Assembly (NCBI GenBank): GCA_037957365.1
Contig: JARHVA010000349.1
Span: 3,956,501 to 4,020,500, forward strand
Direction of reading: 5' to 3'
DNA length: 64,000 bases
Origin: Torreya grandis
Lineage: Eukaryota > Streptophyta > Pinopsida > Cupressales > Taxaceae
The notes beneath the pieces were generated by a model that worked only from the letters and a program-made list of their open reading frames with translations, did no database searches and had not been told where the DNA came from. This document shows, one piece after another, positions 45,237-57,704 of the stretch. Position 1 is the first letter of the stretch. Each line of letters begins with the position of its first letter. The translations under genes were made by a program, and so were the position numbers.

Positions 45237-48165
45237 TTAATTAGAAGTGGAAGCACCATTATCCAATGTTATCTCCCCATTTTCCAACATATTCTCAATT
45301 AAATGTTTGATTTGGACACATCTTAATAGATTATGCCCATTGACCCGATGATAATGACATAATTCATTTTCACGATACCAATCAAGATAAGGAATACCTT
45401 GTAGACAATGCTTTGGTATAGGCCAATTAATTAGATTAGTGGTAGCAAACTTGTGAAATATATACTCAATAGGTTCTCCTAGGTCTCTAAAGACATGTTG
45501 TGCTGGCATAGTTCTCCTAAGAGGAGGGGTTTGCAATGGTAAAGATTACTGTATTTGTTATGTAGATATTAGCTATTATGATTGTGACATTGGTTGGAGA
45601 TTTTTTTGGGTATAAGTAAGCTCAAAAGGTGGTGCATATGATTTTTTCACCATTTTTACATGATAGGATTTGGTTAATCCATTTTCCACAACATTCTTAT
45701 TACAATTGAACTACTTTGGTCTTTCTTAGTTATTAGCCTATGCTAGTTGTGATGTTGGTGCTTGAATGGGATGTTGATGTTGGTCATTTCCCTGATTGGT
45801 ACCTTGATTTTGATTAGTTGAATTAAGTTTTATGACTCCTTTACTAATGAGTACCCACTTAATCAACAAACCTTTAGTAATGATCTCTTTAAATGTATGT
45901 GTATATTGTAGTTCCAAATGATAAGCTATCTCATTATGAAATTTTTTGGTAAACACAGTGGCTAATTGTTTATCTGGTAAACTATGAGTGAAATAGCTTA
46001 CAAGGGCTCTCCATCACTATAAATAAATTTTAAAACTCTCACCAGCTTTTTACTTTACTTGATTAAGTCCACTAATGAAATCTCATGCTTTAGATTATAA
46101 GAAAAGTGTTGCACAAACTTATAAAAAAAGATCATCAAAATCCATTTCTAAATTTTTGGGCAACTTTAAAAGCCACTCCAAGGCTTATCCAGCCAAGATC
46201 CTTGAGAACAACAACAAAAGGTATATGTCACTATATGCCATTGATTGATATGCGATAAAGAATTTGGTCAAATGAGCTTTAGGGTCACCTTTCCCTTTGT
46301 ATTTTCAAATTTTGGTGGTTTATATCTTAAAGGAAATGGTATCTGTAAATACTCCATATTGAATGGGTACGAACACACATCATCCAATTTGAAATTTTTA
46401 GTTTGTTTTATAGCTTGAATGGTAACGATTGCATCCTTCATCTATTATAATTCTTAGGATAGAAAACTAGAAGGAACATTAGTTTGAGGGAAAATATTGG
46501 TTTGGGAGGTCACAAGTGGGACACTTTGACCAGAGTTTGATGGAGATACCTATTAGGGTATATTGGTTTGGTTGGGGAATAGACCAAGAATATGCATACA
46601 TAGATTAGGATGTACTTGGAATTGCATAATTGGTTATGTAATATTCTGGTTTGGTTTGGTGATAAAGTTTTTACTTAGAGGATTTTGTGGTTGGGATGGA
46701 GGGATATAAATATATTGTGCCTGTTGTGGTTAAAAAGGGACATGATACTAATTAATCGAACCTTGGTTTTGAGTGGGAATATGTGGACCAAGACCTTGTC
46801 TCTAAATTTGTGGCACATTTTAAACCAATAGTTATCTAGTAGGTACTTGAGAAATATGGGGACCTCCTTGTTTCATGAATCCCTATGAGGAAGTGAAATA
46901 AGGTTACAAATTTAGCATTTGTCATTGACCAATATTTGAATGTTATTAACTAGTCATTGCTTGGTTTTGGATTGGCATATTAGTCTATGACTGAAGAGGT
47001 ATGTTTGTTGTTACCTAGAGAGGTGGAACATTTGTTACCCCTAATTGAGGTGGTAATGTATTTGTCCTTTATTCTGTTGATACACTAGATTGTGCTTATT
47101 GTTGTGGAATATTACTCATTACTTGTTGAGGAGAAGTAGGGCTCATCATATTCTATCATTAAGGTATGACATTATCCATTGTTTGATTACCTAATCTCAT
47201 AGGTTGTACACTTGAAGAAGTAGTCGGTTGAGGTTGGGGTGTAGAAACTCCTATTCCCTAGTATGATGATCTAATCATGGGATTAACTATAGGCACATGT
47301 TATTGGCCAGTTGTTTTTGTATTACTACCACTTTTATCAAGATTAGACTTTGTTTGTATATTGTCCACTATATTTGGCTCACTATTTTGTGTAGAGGTTG
47401 AAGACATTTCTTTAATAATGGGCATATGCATCAAGTTATCTATTAAAGTGGTTTGTATGAATGGGTCTAAACTTAGATTCTCTTGTCTAGTTAACTCTAC
47501 CAATACTCCTATTGAAGGAATTAGGTTAATAAGAGGCTTACTTACCATGTTCATCAAATTGAAATCATGTGCTAGATTTAGGTAGGTTTGATATGCTATC
47601 TACATTTGGTTAAAGTGATATTCCATGATGTTTTTCCTCGATTAGATATATTAGGGTCTTGGTAAATTATTTGGAATAGAGCATAGAAATAATAGAAGCA
47701 TGTTGATCATAAATTATATTTTGGGGAACTCTTACTAGAATTGGTAAATTTTCATGGGGGGAAGTCTACTGGAAACTTGGCCCCTACCTCTATAGCTCTA
47801 ACCAAAATCTCATCTTTATTCTCTAAAAAATTTCATTCAAACAAAAATGGATCATATGTGGAAGTTGTATTAGTATAATATGACTATTTAAGTACTGGTT
47901 CATCCACTATGGGTATTATAGTTAGGTATTGTGCAGTTTGCTCTTGGTCTTGCTCTAAATAAGGTGGAGTGTTAACTAGATAGTTAGCCAATGGATCTTA
48001 GCTTTATGCCCCTAATTGAGTATTATAATAGGGATAAGAATCCATCTCATAAGTAATATTATCCATATATGGATCTTACACCATTTCTTCCTATGCAAGT
48101 ACATTACTAATCCCTAGATTGTACATGAGTCTACTCTGAGTGTAGGAATACATGTTGGGATCCAT
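45237..48165 (-). pseudogene. gag: Element C gag (broken)
   Basis: Probable start at the ATG 48163-48165 (MDPNMYSYTQSRLMYN). A long low-complexity N-terminal part follows, then a gag core around 45740-46430 (FPLRYKPPKFENTKGK). The open piece 45237-45536 has WYRENELCHYHRVNGHNLLRC, a C-x2-H-x4-H-x4-C knuckle followed by IKHLIENMLENGEITLDNG. This closely matches the first knuckle of element B and supports common ancestry. Only one knuckle is seen, against three in B. Many stops are present. Confidence 0.78.
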
Positions 48166-50188
48166 AGTCAATGTTTTGCAATAAAAGGTCAAAGAGTTAT
48201 AGAAACTCTAAAAAGGACAATGTCTAAAATAGATGATGTTACAACTTGGTCTAGATTCATCAAAAGGATTGAAAAGTTTATGCAAAGATTTGTGAGGAAA
48301 CAAGCTAGCATGAAGTATCTAATGTTTCACTATTTACACAAAGATAAGTAAGTAAATAGATCAAAAATAAAAATTCTAAACTCTAAGGTTGAAGTGTTTC
48401 AAATAAGTATAATCTAGGAATTTAAAAGTTTCTAGTTCTTTTGGCTAAATGTGGCATCAAAAGCTAGACTCAAATAAGGCATGCACTAGGACTTTTGGAC
48501 AAATGATGTCAAAAGCTATACTTTGAAATAGATGAAAATTTTGATCTAACAGATTTGAAACACTTCTAATAAACACTAGGCACTTAATTCTTGGACATGA
48601 ACTTTATCCACTAGGTATAAGGTGTGAAATAAAAGGCACTTTAGAAATAGTTTATTTTCTCACAAAAAATGGTATAAAACTTGGTTCTTAAGACAAGCAA
48701 ACTAGACAAAAGTGAACAGGATAATTATTTTAAATAAAAGATCATAAAAGTACACTTGGATTGGTCTAAAAATGTAGGAAAAAATTTGGAACTCTATGCA
48801 AGAGGGTCTATGAAAAAATATTTGAAATGTTTTGGGTAGTGAAATGATGTTATACTACTCAAAAGGTGTGACAAATGGTTTGTTTCAAAAACTCTCTAAG
48901 GCAAAGATGTTTTCCCACAATTTTGATAACATAACACTTCTTTTATTGACTCAAAATTTTGTGGTGCATAGACTCAAAGTGAAAGTGTTTATCACAAAAT
49001 GGCTTAAGTTTATCAAGTGATGATAATGATTATGAGTCTTAAATGGAATTCAACCCAAATTAGAATTTGAACCTAAGTTCCCTCAAGTTTAGTGAAAATG
49101 GTGAACCCACTTAACACATCAACCCTATAGCGAAAAAGGTCTAGTCCTTTTTGCAACCACTACATCATGTTGTTTACTTAGTTTAGTGTGATGTCTAAAG
49201 TGCCACTATGTCCTATGTGAAACTCCAATTAGGATCCAAATAAAGTCAATGTCAGGAGGTGAATCCCTGGGTCAAATCTTTCCTAAAGAACTCACATGAG
49301 GTAATGACATCTCCCTCACAAGCCAACTTTGTATGAAAATAAAAGACTAAGAGAAAGACTTTAGGGTTATTTTCAAGGTCACCCAAACTTTGACGAGTTT
49401 TTGGAGAGTGATTTAGATGACATTCTTTCTAAGCCTTCGACTAGGCTTTTTGCAATAGGAATGGCACTTTTGATTCCGAGGGTTCCCTAAAGGGGACAAA
49501 TGGAAGAGCATACATTCAACATTCCCTTTTTTTCCAAACAAAATCTAATTAACAACTATTGCAAATAAAAATTTACAAGTGTGTTCAATTTTATGCCCAA
49601 ATAAAAGATTTGGTGGTGTTCATTTGACCCCTTGGTCTTAATATTGTGAACTTTGAAAACATTCATCTAAGCATCTAAATTTTTCATTAAACACCAAAAT
49701 AAAGTTCCTAATTAATTTTTAAACATGAAAAAAGGTGATTTAAAACATGTTTTTTGAAAAATGTCAAGCTTGGTCCTATAGAAAAAATGTTATCATGTCC
49801 TTTAGCTTTGAAGTTCTTTCTAGTTTGATACAATAAACTTTAGAAAAAGAGCTCTTGGGTATGTGTTTTAAGAAAAACACAGTGACCAATGTTAGTTTAT
49901 ATAACCAATGATGGTTGAATTTTATAACTGATGTCGGTTATCTAACCAACATTGGTTATACCAATGTGATTAATTATAGGTATTAAATTAATGTCAATTT
50001 TTCTAACTAACATCGATTAAGCTATACAACCAATGTCAATCTTACTAGCTAACATTGGTTACTGTGTTAAACTGTTGTAAACAAAAAATGACAAAAAAAA
50101 GTTAGAAAATCAATTTACAAGAGTTTCAAGGGTCTAAATGAATATTTTAAAGTCGAAAAATGATCTTTTCAGGTGTGAGATGTGTCGA
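48166..50188 (-). other. Element C leader
   Basis: Two kilobases between PBS and gag with no coding motif. Near its start it carries an array of decayed palindromes (49885-50060). Confidence 0.6.
49885..50060. repeat. Decayed palindrome array in the leader of C
   Basis: About eight 12-base units start near 49885, 49904, 49927, 49945, 49960, 50010, 50029 and 50048: accaatgttagt, accaatgatggt, actgatgtcggt, accaacattggt and others. Each becomes ACCGACGTCGGT if C-to-T and G-to-A changes at CpG are undone. The spacing of 18-23 matches the clusters in LTR B. Confidence 0.6.
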
Positions 50189-50206
50189 GTCCCATCGGGT
50201 GTCCCA
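50189..50206 (-). other. Element C primer-binding site
   Basis: Minus strand TGGGACACCCGATGGGAC, three bases inside the right LTR, as in element B. Confidence 0.85.
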
Positions 50207-50209
50207 TCA

Positions 50210-51399
50210 TATGATCTAGGAATTTGACTTGAGAGAGGATGGTTAGTATGGTGTTAGTTTTAAAATGAAAAAAATATGAAAAAACACACTAACTAGTATA
50301 AAATCTCTAGGCCTAAACACTAGGGAGAGATTAGTTAACAAACATGAATAAAAAACACAACCAAAATTCAAAAAAAACTTTCTTTTACCTTCCTTGGATG
50401 CTCCAAAATGTTTGTTGTATTGGCTTTCTTGGCTTGTGCTCATGAAGTCTTCATCAAAGGAGGCTTGACTATCTCATCTTCTCCTTGGAACCTTTGGCTT
50501 GTGGTTTGGCTTGGCTTGGAATCAATTTGGCATGGTAACACTAGTTGTAATGGCTCCTTGAAGATATTTGTGCATTATAACTTTATACCAAAATAGCTGA
50601 GAAATGATATTCATGGCCTCTCTATTTATAGATTTTTTAGAATGTCTATAATCAACCTAAACCATCCATCCTAAGATTGAGATGTGTGGTTGAGAATTAA
50701 TTTAATTTTTTAATTAAGTCTATAATTATCCTCATCATGACATTGGAATAAGGGTTCATTAAGAGGCATGGAGGGCATCATGGAAGGCATTGATGAGGCG
50801 TGGAGGGCATGAATCTTGATATTTATGGCATTTATGGTCTAGGGATGTCTTCCCAAGAAATGAAGTCACATGATGATTCATATATTCAATGTTCATTTAT
50901 AAAAACAAGTATTCAACAATTTTCCATAGAATTATTGATTATGATCTAATTTGGTTTAATTAGCTCTTAAGCATGTTTTAGCACTTTATACATAAATTAC
51001 TCAAATTGATTAGAATGCCTTGTTATTGGTCCAAAATTTGACTAGATTAGAATTAGAAGGCAATGTTATATGCATTAGAACCATATTCCCATTTAGGATG
51101 TTACCAACAAAAAATAACAAAGGCACGCATCTTGTGCTAGAGATTTGATAGGAAAGAGCAATCCAGAGCACCTAGGTGCAAAATTGGCATTTTAACTCAG
51201 AATGATCTATTCAAAGTTAGTTGGCCCATAAATTACATTACCCCATTTATGGATACCCTAGCCAAAATTGGCACTTGAATATCTCAATTACACATCTATT
51301 ATCATGTTTTAGTGTTTTTAGGCTGAATTGTCCACTTTGGGTGGGCATTGGTTGAAAGCCTGGTTAGAGGTTATTGGTGGCCAGATTTAGGTGTCTATA
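50210..51399 (-). repeat. Element C 5' LTR (right copy)
   Basis: 1190 bp, aligned end to end with 35795-36982. The element-sense start is TATAGACACC, one transition away from TGTAGACACC. The TATA box is at 50622-50631. Confidence 0.9.
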
Positions 51400-51404
51400 G
51401 TTGC
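51400..51404 (-). other. Target-site duplication of element C (right)
   Basis: GTTGC; joins directly to 'tggtaaattttatgtgcaaa', the continuation of the E frame. Confidence 0.85.
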
Positions 51405-51459
51405 TGGTAAATTTTATGTGCAAATAATCATGTAAATTTTATTAAAAAATGCATACACT
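51405..51459 (+). pseudogene. Element E left copy, continuation after element C
   Basis: 'tggtaaattttatgtgcaaa' continues the frame (GKFYVQIIM) interrupted at 35794. Similarity to the right copy continues past the TAA to about 51459, where the left LTR of Y begins. Confidence 0.6.
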
Positions 51460-51627
51460 CTTCATAATTTTATTAAACTCTATGCTATAATACATAAAAT
51501 AACTACAAATATTGAATATATATTATATTTTATTCCTTTTAATGAAGGAATCACTCTGAATCTCTTGCCACTTCAAGGGGGAACCTCCTTATCAGAGCAT
51601 TTATATCTAATTAATATATTTGTATTG

Positions 51628-52744
51628 GATGATTGAAAAAAAAATTAAGCAAAATCACTAAGAGGGTGGTGAATTAGTGTCTTCAATACATTCATTCAAT
51701 TCCACTTAAGCATATATGAACCATTCATACAAACATGAAAATCTAGCAAAGTATATGCAAACATATAAGATCATGAAACAAGATAACACATTATATATAT
51801 GGTAAACCCTTAAGGGTAAGAAAACCCACGAATATATTAAAATGGAAAATGGTGTTATAAAATAAAAACCAATCTTTAGTGAATCACCAATTCTACATGG
51901 AACACCAACCCTAACTAGTTCAAGCACCCACTCAATTAGGCTTTAGTAAGCACTAACTTGAAAGGAGGCACCAACCCCCTAGATGACTCACCACCAAATT
52001 ATCCACATAAATATTTTTATCACATTTATAAAAAAAAATTATCACACAATATATGATGATCATATTATTTATATTTTCTCACTCTTTTATCCCTCTCAAA
52101 TTGCCTTCTAGGCTCCTTCACTCAATTAGGTCTCTTCAAGATAGATTAGGTCATATGACCTTAATATTCATATCCAAACACACTATAAAATATTAATTAT
52201 ATATCCTTTACACTCCTATTATGGTATAAAATACCTTATTTTACTCAATAATGTGTTATATCATTCACATACACTCTTACTCCATTAATAGGCCTTAAAT
52301 TGCCTTGTATGTATACCATTTCTTGCTCATATACTACTTAGTAAGCCACACACCTTTAACCTCTTATTTATGTAAAATAAGATGTATTATTACATATTTT
52401 TTATATTAATAAAATTTTATTTGATTCCCTTTAGGTTTGACATAACTCAATTAGGCCTCATTTCACTTTTAGGTCTCATGGAGACCTATTAGGCCTTCTT
52501 AGATACACATTACACTTTTCCTTCCTTGGAACATTTTAAAACTCAAAAATGGAATTAAAATATAATATAACAATTAAATATACCCAAATTTATTTATTAT
52601 ATTCTCACAAATACATTTTACAACAAATCACTACTTAAAACCCTTCATTAGTACTTAGTCATATTAGGCATGTGTACACCAAAAATCTACCTTTCAATAT
52701 TGAAGATCAAACTAACTAAAGACACTCAAAAATTATCAATAAAT

Positions 52745-52783
<39 letters not shown>

Positions 52784-55141
52784 CCTTATTTTCATCACCA
52801 TATGCTTTAAACACTTCAACTTGGGTAAAAAATGCTTAAATTCGTCTCTTCAATATGCTCACTCAAGATTGCTAGGACTGTCAAAAGCCAGACATGAAAC
52901 TACATGAACTTAAACACCTAAAAGGAAACTTTAAATGTTAATAAATAAATTAAAACTATTATATAACATTTTAAATCACAAAAACCACAATACCTAATAT
53001 CAAACATTGGTCTTATAGACCAATCTTCTGACCTTATCTTACACAGCCTTACATGAACTAGACAAGCTATTTTGACTTCAACTTTTCAACATTTTAAACT
53101 AACTTAAAATATTTAAAAAAGAATTAAAATAAATTTAAAGTCACAATAAACAAGAAATTATTAATTTTATACTTCAAATCATGGCATAGAGCCTCAAACT
53201 CATCATTGTAACTTGCTTACTTAGAACTACCAATTTACCTTAAAGCATAGTCATGGTGATATTGACCCTCAACACCTATAAAACTACTTTAAAAGACTTA
53301 TTATGAAATTATATGATATTTTTACATCTCCATGCCATCTTAAAATATAAACATAATATGTTCTAGTAGTAATTATTGGTCTTATAGAACAATTTGTTGA
53401 CCTCACTACACACAGTCCTCACTGAACCAGACAAGCCATTTTGACTTCATCATTTTCACCACTATACCTAAATTATAATATTTGTAAAAATAATTAATAG
53501 TACATACCAATCTTAAATAAAATATATATTTACTTGGATTCATCAGTATATTATGAAAACACATTCCTAATCATCTTCTCACTATTACCTAGGTTTTTCA
53601 CTATTTACACCATTAGGCCTATTAGCGACTAGCTAACATGGGTGACTAGTTTAGCACACTTTATGGATATATCCTATTCATAAAAATTAATTTACATGAA
53701 ACATGAATCACTACCTTATTACTCCATCCATTTTATTACTATGCCTATTATAACTTTTGATAGCTATAGTAATTTCTTCAAAAATAAGCCTATAACTCAA
53801 CATTTTCTCTCTCCTCTCTCTAACTAATACCACCTAGATGTAATTGGGAGAGTCAAATAAAATATATAATATACTACATAATAATACAAATCCATTTTAG
53901 GCACTTTTTATCAACATATTAAACATAGGGTCCTTATTAGGGTTCTTAGAGGGTTTAAACTTGTTTCCATTCTTAACAGTCGTTCATAAATCATAGCCCC
54001 TAAATCCAAAAATTAATGCCTAAAATTTTTAGATAATAATATTCCCCATATACCATGAATATATTAAGTTCCCATGTAAAAATTTTATGACCTAATGAGC
54101 ACAATAAAATCCTTCTCAAGTTGAGAACCCTTCATTATGAGCACTTGAGAGACCTCCAAATAATGTTTCTTGCCTTGCCCTTCATAATATGCCCTATAAA
54201 TGCATGAAAACACTTGAAAAAACATACCTCACCTTAAAAATAATTACATGAGATTAAACACCTTTAAATATAATCATGACCCCTCATTAGGCCACACTCT
54301 CTCTTTTCTTTCTTAGACCTTGACCTGTAAACCACATTAGGCCTTAAAAATAACCTTCATGCCTCTTTTCATGCACTATAAACCTCATAAAAATGCATAA
54401 TAAACCTCATAAAACATATAATTCTTTTGTTCTTATATATTTCCAAGTCACCATACTCATACATTCTCATAATGACTTTACATGTCATGACTAGTGTCAT
54501 GACTAGGCTTCTTAAGAACTTGAAACTTGACAACTGACCTTGAAACTATTAAAGTATCTAAAATTTAATTACATTACCAAAAAATTACAAACAACCTCTC
54601 ACAATATTTTTCTCACTTAATTCACCAAACCTCACTATGCACACCTTCTCATAGGGTCTACACTAGGCTTCTCAAGACACCTTGTACTCAAAAACTAGTA
54701 CTCAAACATGCTTACCTAAATTATATAAAACAAGAACACTATTCATATATAAATTTCACACCACTAAAATAATATATTTTTTATAAACATTCTCGCATGA
54801 ACTCATGCAAACCTAGATCCTCATAACCATGCTTCAATGCTCACTTGACCATCATACCTCTTTTTGAAAATTAATAACAATCTCTTTCTGATCAACATTA
54901 TCTCATGACGTAATGAATAATTAGATAATCATAACCATTATTTAATTCTCACTTAACCATCATACCTCTTTGTGACAATTAGGACTCATAAGATGCAATA
55001 ATAACCTCAATGACATCAATGATAATCTTAGTGACATAAATGACAACTACAAACTCACCTTGTCACATATCTCAATGATCACTCACCATGCACTTTCACA
55101 AGATTCACCCTTTTGACATCAATGATAACAAAATGCTAACA
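51628..55141 (-). repeat. Element Z 3' LTR (left copy)
   Basis: Aligned with 57705-61195 by many shared phrases, such as 'attcaattccacttaagcat' at 51694 and 57770, and 'ggcctcatttcactttt' at 52456 and 58527. It contains a (TA)n run at 52748-52781, a diverged internal duplication (about 52997-53095 and 53373-53460) and a 120-base tandem pair at 54796-54990. Confidence 0.85.
52748..52781. repeat. (TA)n microsatellite
   Basis: About 17 TA units in the left LTR of Z; the right copy has only a few at about 58822. Confidence 0.95.
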
Positions 55142-55800
55142 AACTCCAAGCTACCAATCTTCCCCTCAGACCAAGCATAGTCTTCAAATGAACTCTGAAC
55201 CTCATGATTACTTACCAAGCTACCAAACTATTGATATCAACTAAAGAAATAGTAACTCCCCCTTTATCTTCAAAAATTTATATCACCAAATGAATCAAAA
55301 TAATTCTCAAATCATCTACAACACAAGTTATGCTCAACTATCAACTGCTAGAAACATATAACAACTTTGCTTACCTCTTTTATTCTTGTCAATAACTACA
55401 CTTGGAGCTTATTAACAACCTAAATAGATCCCCCTCAAAACAAGAATCCACCATGCTCCTAATAACTTAAGAGTGTCTCCATGAAGCCTAATAGAGTCAC
55501 CCATTTCCATAGGGCACTAAAACAACACAAATTCAAGAGATTTCTATATCTCCATGCTCTCACAATACTGAATATCTTTTAGGATCCTTTGAGGTTTGAT
55601 TGGAACCTTAAGATTGACCTCTTCATCAAACATTTGATCAACAATATGAGCTGATAAGAAAAATTCCTAACTTTATTTCACATATAAAGTATGATCTACC
55701 ATATAAAATAGTACACTTGGGCTTGTATACTGAACGTGACTGAAATTTACTACCTTTGGTTTTCACACATCCATTTTCCTTCTCTCTTGCACTTTAGGGG
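55142..55800 (-). other. Element Z 3' internal region
   Basis: It contains a purine-rich minus-strand stretch GAGGGGAAGATTGG close to the LTR. Some minus-strand text around 55600 looks coding (EEVNLKVPIKP), but I could not assign it to a pol domain. Confidence 0.4.
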
Positions 55801-57644
55801 CTTCAAACCTCTTGTTTTGACATGATGGCATTCTAACTCTATTATGGGAAAATTTTGTAATGTGTCCCACATTATTAAAACTATATCAAACAAACTCATT
55901 CATACCTCTTGACTGATGATTCCTTGCATAATCCTATGCAATTTCATGTTTCCAAGGTCTTTTACACTCTCTTGCTCTATGACCAAATTAATTTCATGCA
56001 AAATAGTAACCATTGAATTAATTGTCATACTTTATAGCATTAGGATATCTAATTGGTATCTTCATGTTGACCTTTTTGTCTTCATTATCCTTCTCCTTGA
56101 CTTGAGCTACCTCCTTTTGATATTTTTTGAAACTAAGACCTATATTATCAATTACAGATTTCTAACTACTCAAGATGTTATCTAGAGTATCAGTACTCTT
56201 TTAAAACTTCATAAAGGTATTAAAATTTCTAGATTCTTTATCCAATTCAACTTTCAAGGATTCCATTTCATTTTCATACATGGTGCATTCTTCCTATTTA
56301 GCCTTTAGTCTTGCAATGACTATCTCCATCTGATTTTTAACTTAATTGATGATATCATCATGCTCTTTAGATGTGTTACTCAATCTCTTTTCAAACAAAC
56401 CAATATGTTCTTCATAGTCCTTAACTAATTGATTTTAGTTTATTATTGTTCTTTATTTATAACTTTAACTCCTCTAGAGGACTCACCAATTTTTCCTCAA
56501 GGTTCACTTTAACCTCGTCTTCATCTGATTATTCATCATCCATAAGGTATTTTTATTTTGAATAACCCTCATTAGTTTTTTTATATCCATTAATAAGGTT
56601 TTATTGTTGTCATGTTCATTATTGTCATCATTACTGTCAGATGTACTTGTGTCACTCACATCAGATGAACTATTATTTTCTTTGGTATAGAAAATTCTCT
56701 TGTTCTTAAATGACCCTTTCCTACCTTCATACTTCTTGAAATATTTTTTGCTTTTATCAGGCTTATAGATCTTCTTATCATCACCATGATGTTCATCATG
56801 ATCAGTATTATCCTTGTTAGGACACTTAGATGCAAATTTACCAATCTTATCATAATTAAAACATTTGAAAGGAAACTTACCCTTATACTTACCATAACCA
56901 AACCTTAATTTTATATAAAACATGTCTATCAATTAATCATCATCAATAGTTGAACATGCCTCATCCTTGACCTTCTTGAATTTTTAATTCTTCTCAACTT
57001 TTATTGATGTTTCCTTCTTGGGAGGTCTTCCTTCATTTGTTTTCATATCATAGGCAATCAAGATGCCATGAATCCAATCAATATGAAGTGTGTTTAGATC
57101 TTGCATTTATTCTACTACAAATACCTTTGAATAAAATTTAGTAGTTAAGGATATAATTACCTTTTGTATAACTATAGAATCTTTCACTTCTTATTCAAGA
57201 CCTCTAATGACATTGAGAAATTCATCAATCTTAACATTTAAGATGCAATGTTCTCATCTTTCTTCATACTCAAACTTTCAAACTACCTTCTATGAGTTTA
57301 TACTATAGATATATTCACCTTGGTGTCTCATTAATTTATAGTATTCAACTTGTTCCATATCACCTTGGTTGACTCATAGTGCATCACCTTCACAAACTCT
57401 ACCTTTTATAGGCTACATATAATGGCATTCATTGCCTTGGAATTGCTCTCACTTTCCTTCTTTCCTACTGCATCAATTGGTGGTATAGGAGGTGGAGTGT
57501 ATCTATCCAAAACTAAATACCATATGTCATGTCATATTTAAATTATATATGTCCTAATTTTTATGCTCTAAAATTCATAGTAGTCCCATTGAATAATGGA
57601 TCCTTACTAGTATACAAACCTCCTTGAACTTGACTACTAGTCAT
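55801..57644 (-). pseudogene. gag: Element Z gag (broken)
   Basis: The ATG at 57644 gives MTSSQVQGGLYTSKDPLFNG, a copia-type gag start. GKKESESNSKAMNAIICSL and YESTKVIWNKL follow in another phase. The open piece 56504-56932 holds CFNYDKIGKFASKC (56822-56863), a CCHC knuckle with two metal ligands lost, then a Lys/Asp/Ser-rich part. Further on are a coiled-coil-like stretch and two more knuckle relics (FGHRAREC near 56000 and NNVGHITKF near 55870). Multiple stops. A possible degraded PBS (GATATCATAGAAGC) adjoins at 57649-57662. Confidence 0.65.
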
Positions 57645-57704
57645 CCTTGCTTCTATGATATCTTTTAGGCTATTAGGCCTAATTCAAAGGACCTAACATA
57701 ATAC

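Larger units (their letters stand above)
35795..51399 (-). mobile_element. Element C: Tat-like Ty3/gypsy LTR retrotransposon
   Basis: LTRs of about 1.19 kb at 35795-36982 and 50210-51399; PBS inside the right one. In element sense the order is gag, protease, RT, RNase H, a second RNase H and integrase, then a long 3' noncoding region. RT before integrase and the double RNase H are marks of the plant Tat lineage. LTR identity is near 90% over a sample of 190 bases. All frames carry stops, so it is inactive. It interrupts the E frame. Confidence 0.92.

Noticed and set aside
45017..45302. Hydrophobic plus-strand frames suggesting a membrane protein
   Set aside because: They are antisense to the Asn/Lys-rich gag tail of element C; the T-rich strand gives artificial Leu/Ile/Val runs.
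51590..51606. PBS-like 'ttatcagagcattt' on the plus strand
   Set aside because: Aligns with internal LTR sequence of Y (62785-62805), where it is 'ttattagagaaattat'. The real PBS of Y is on the other strand at 62669-62680.
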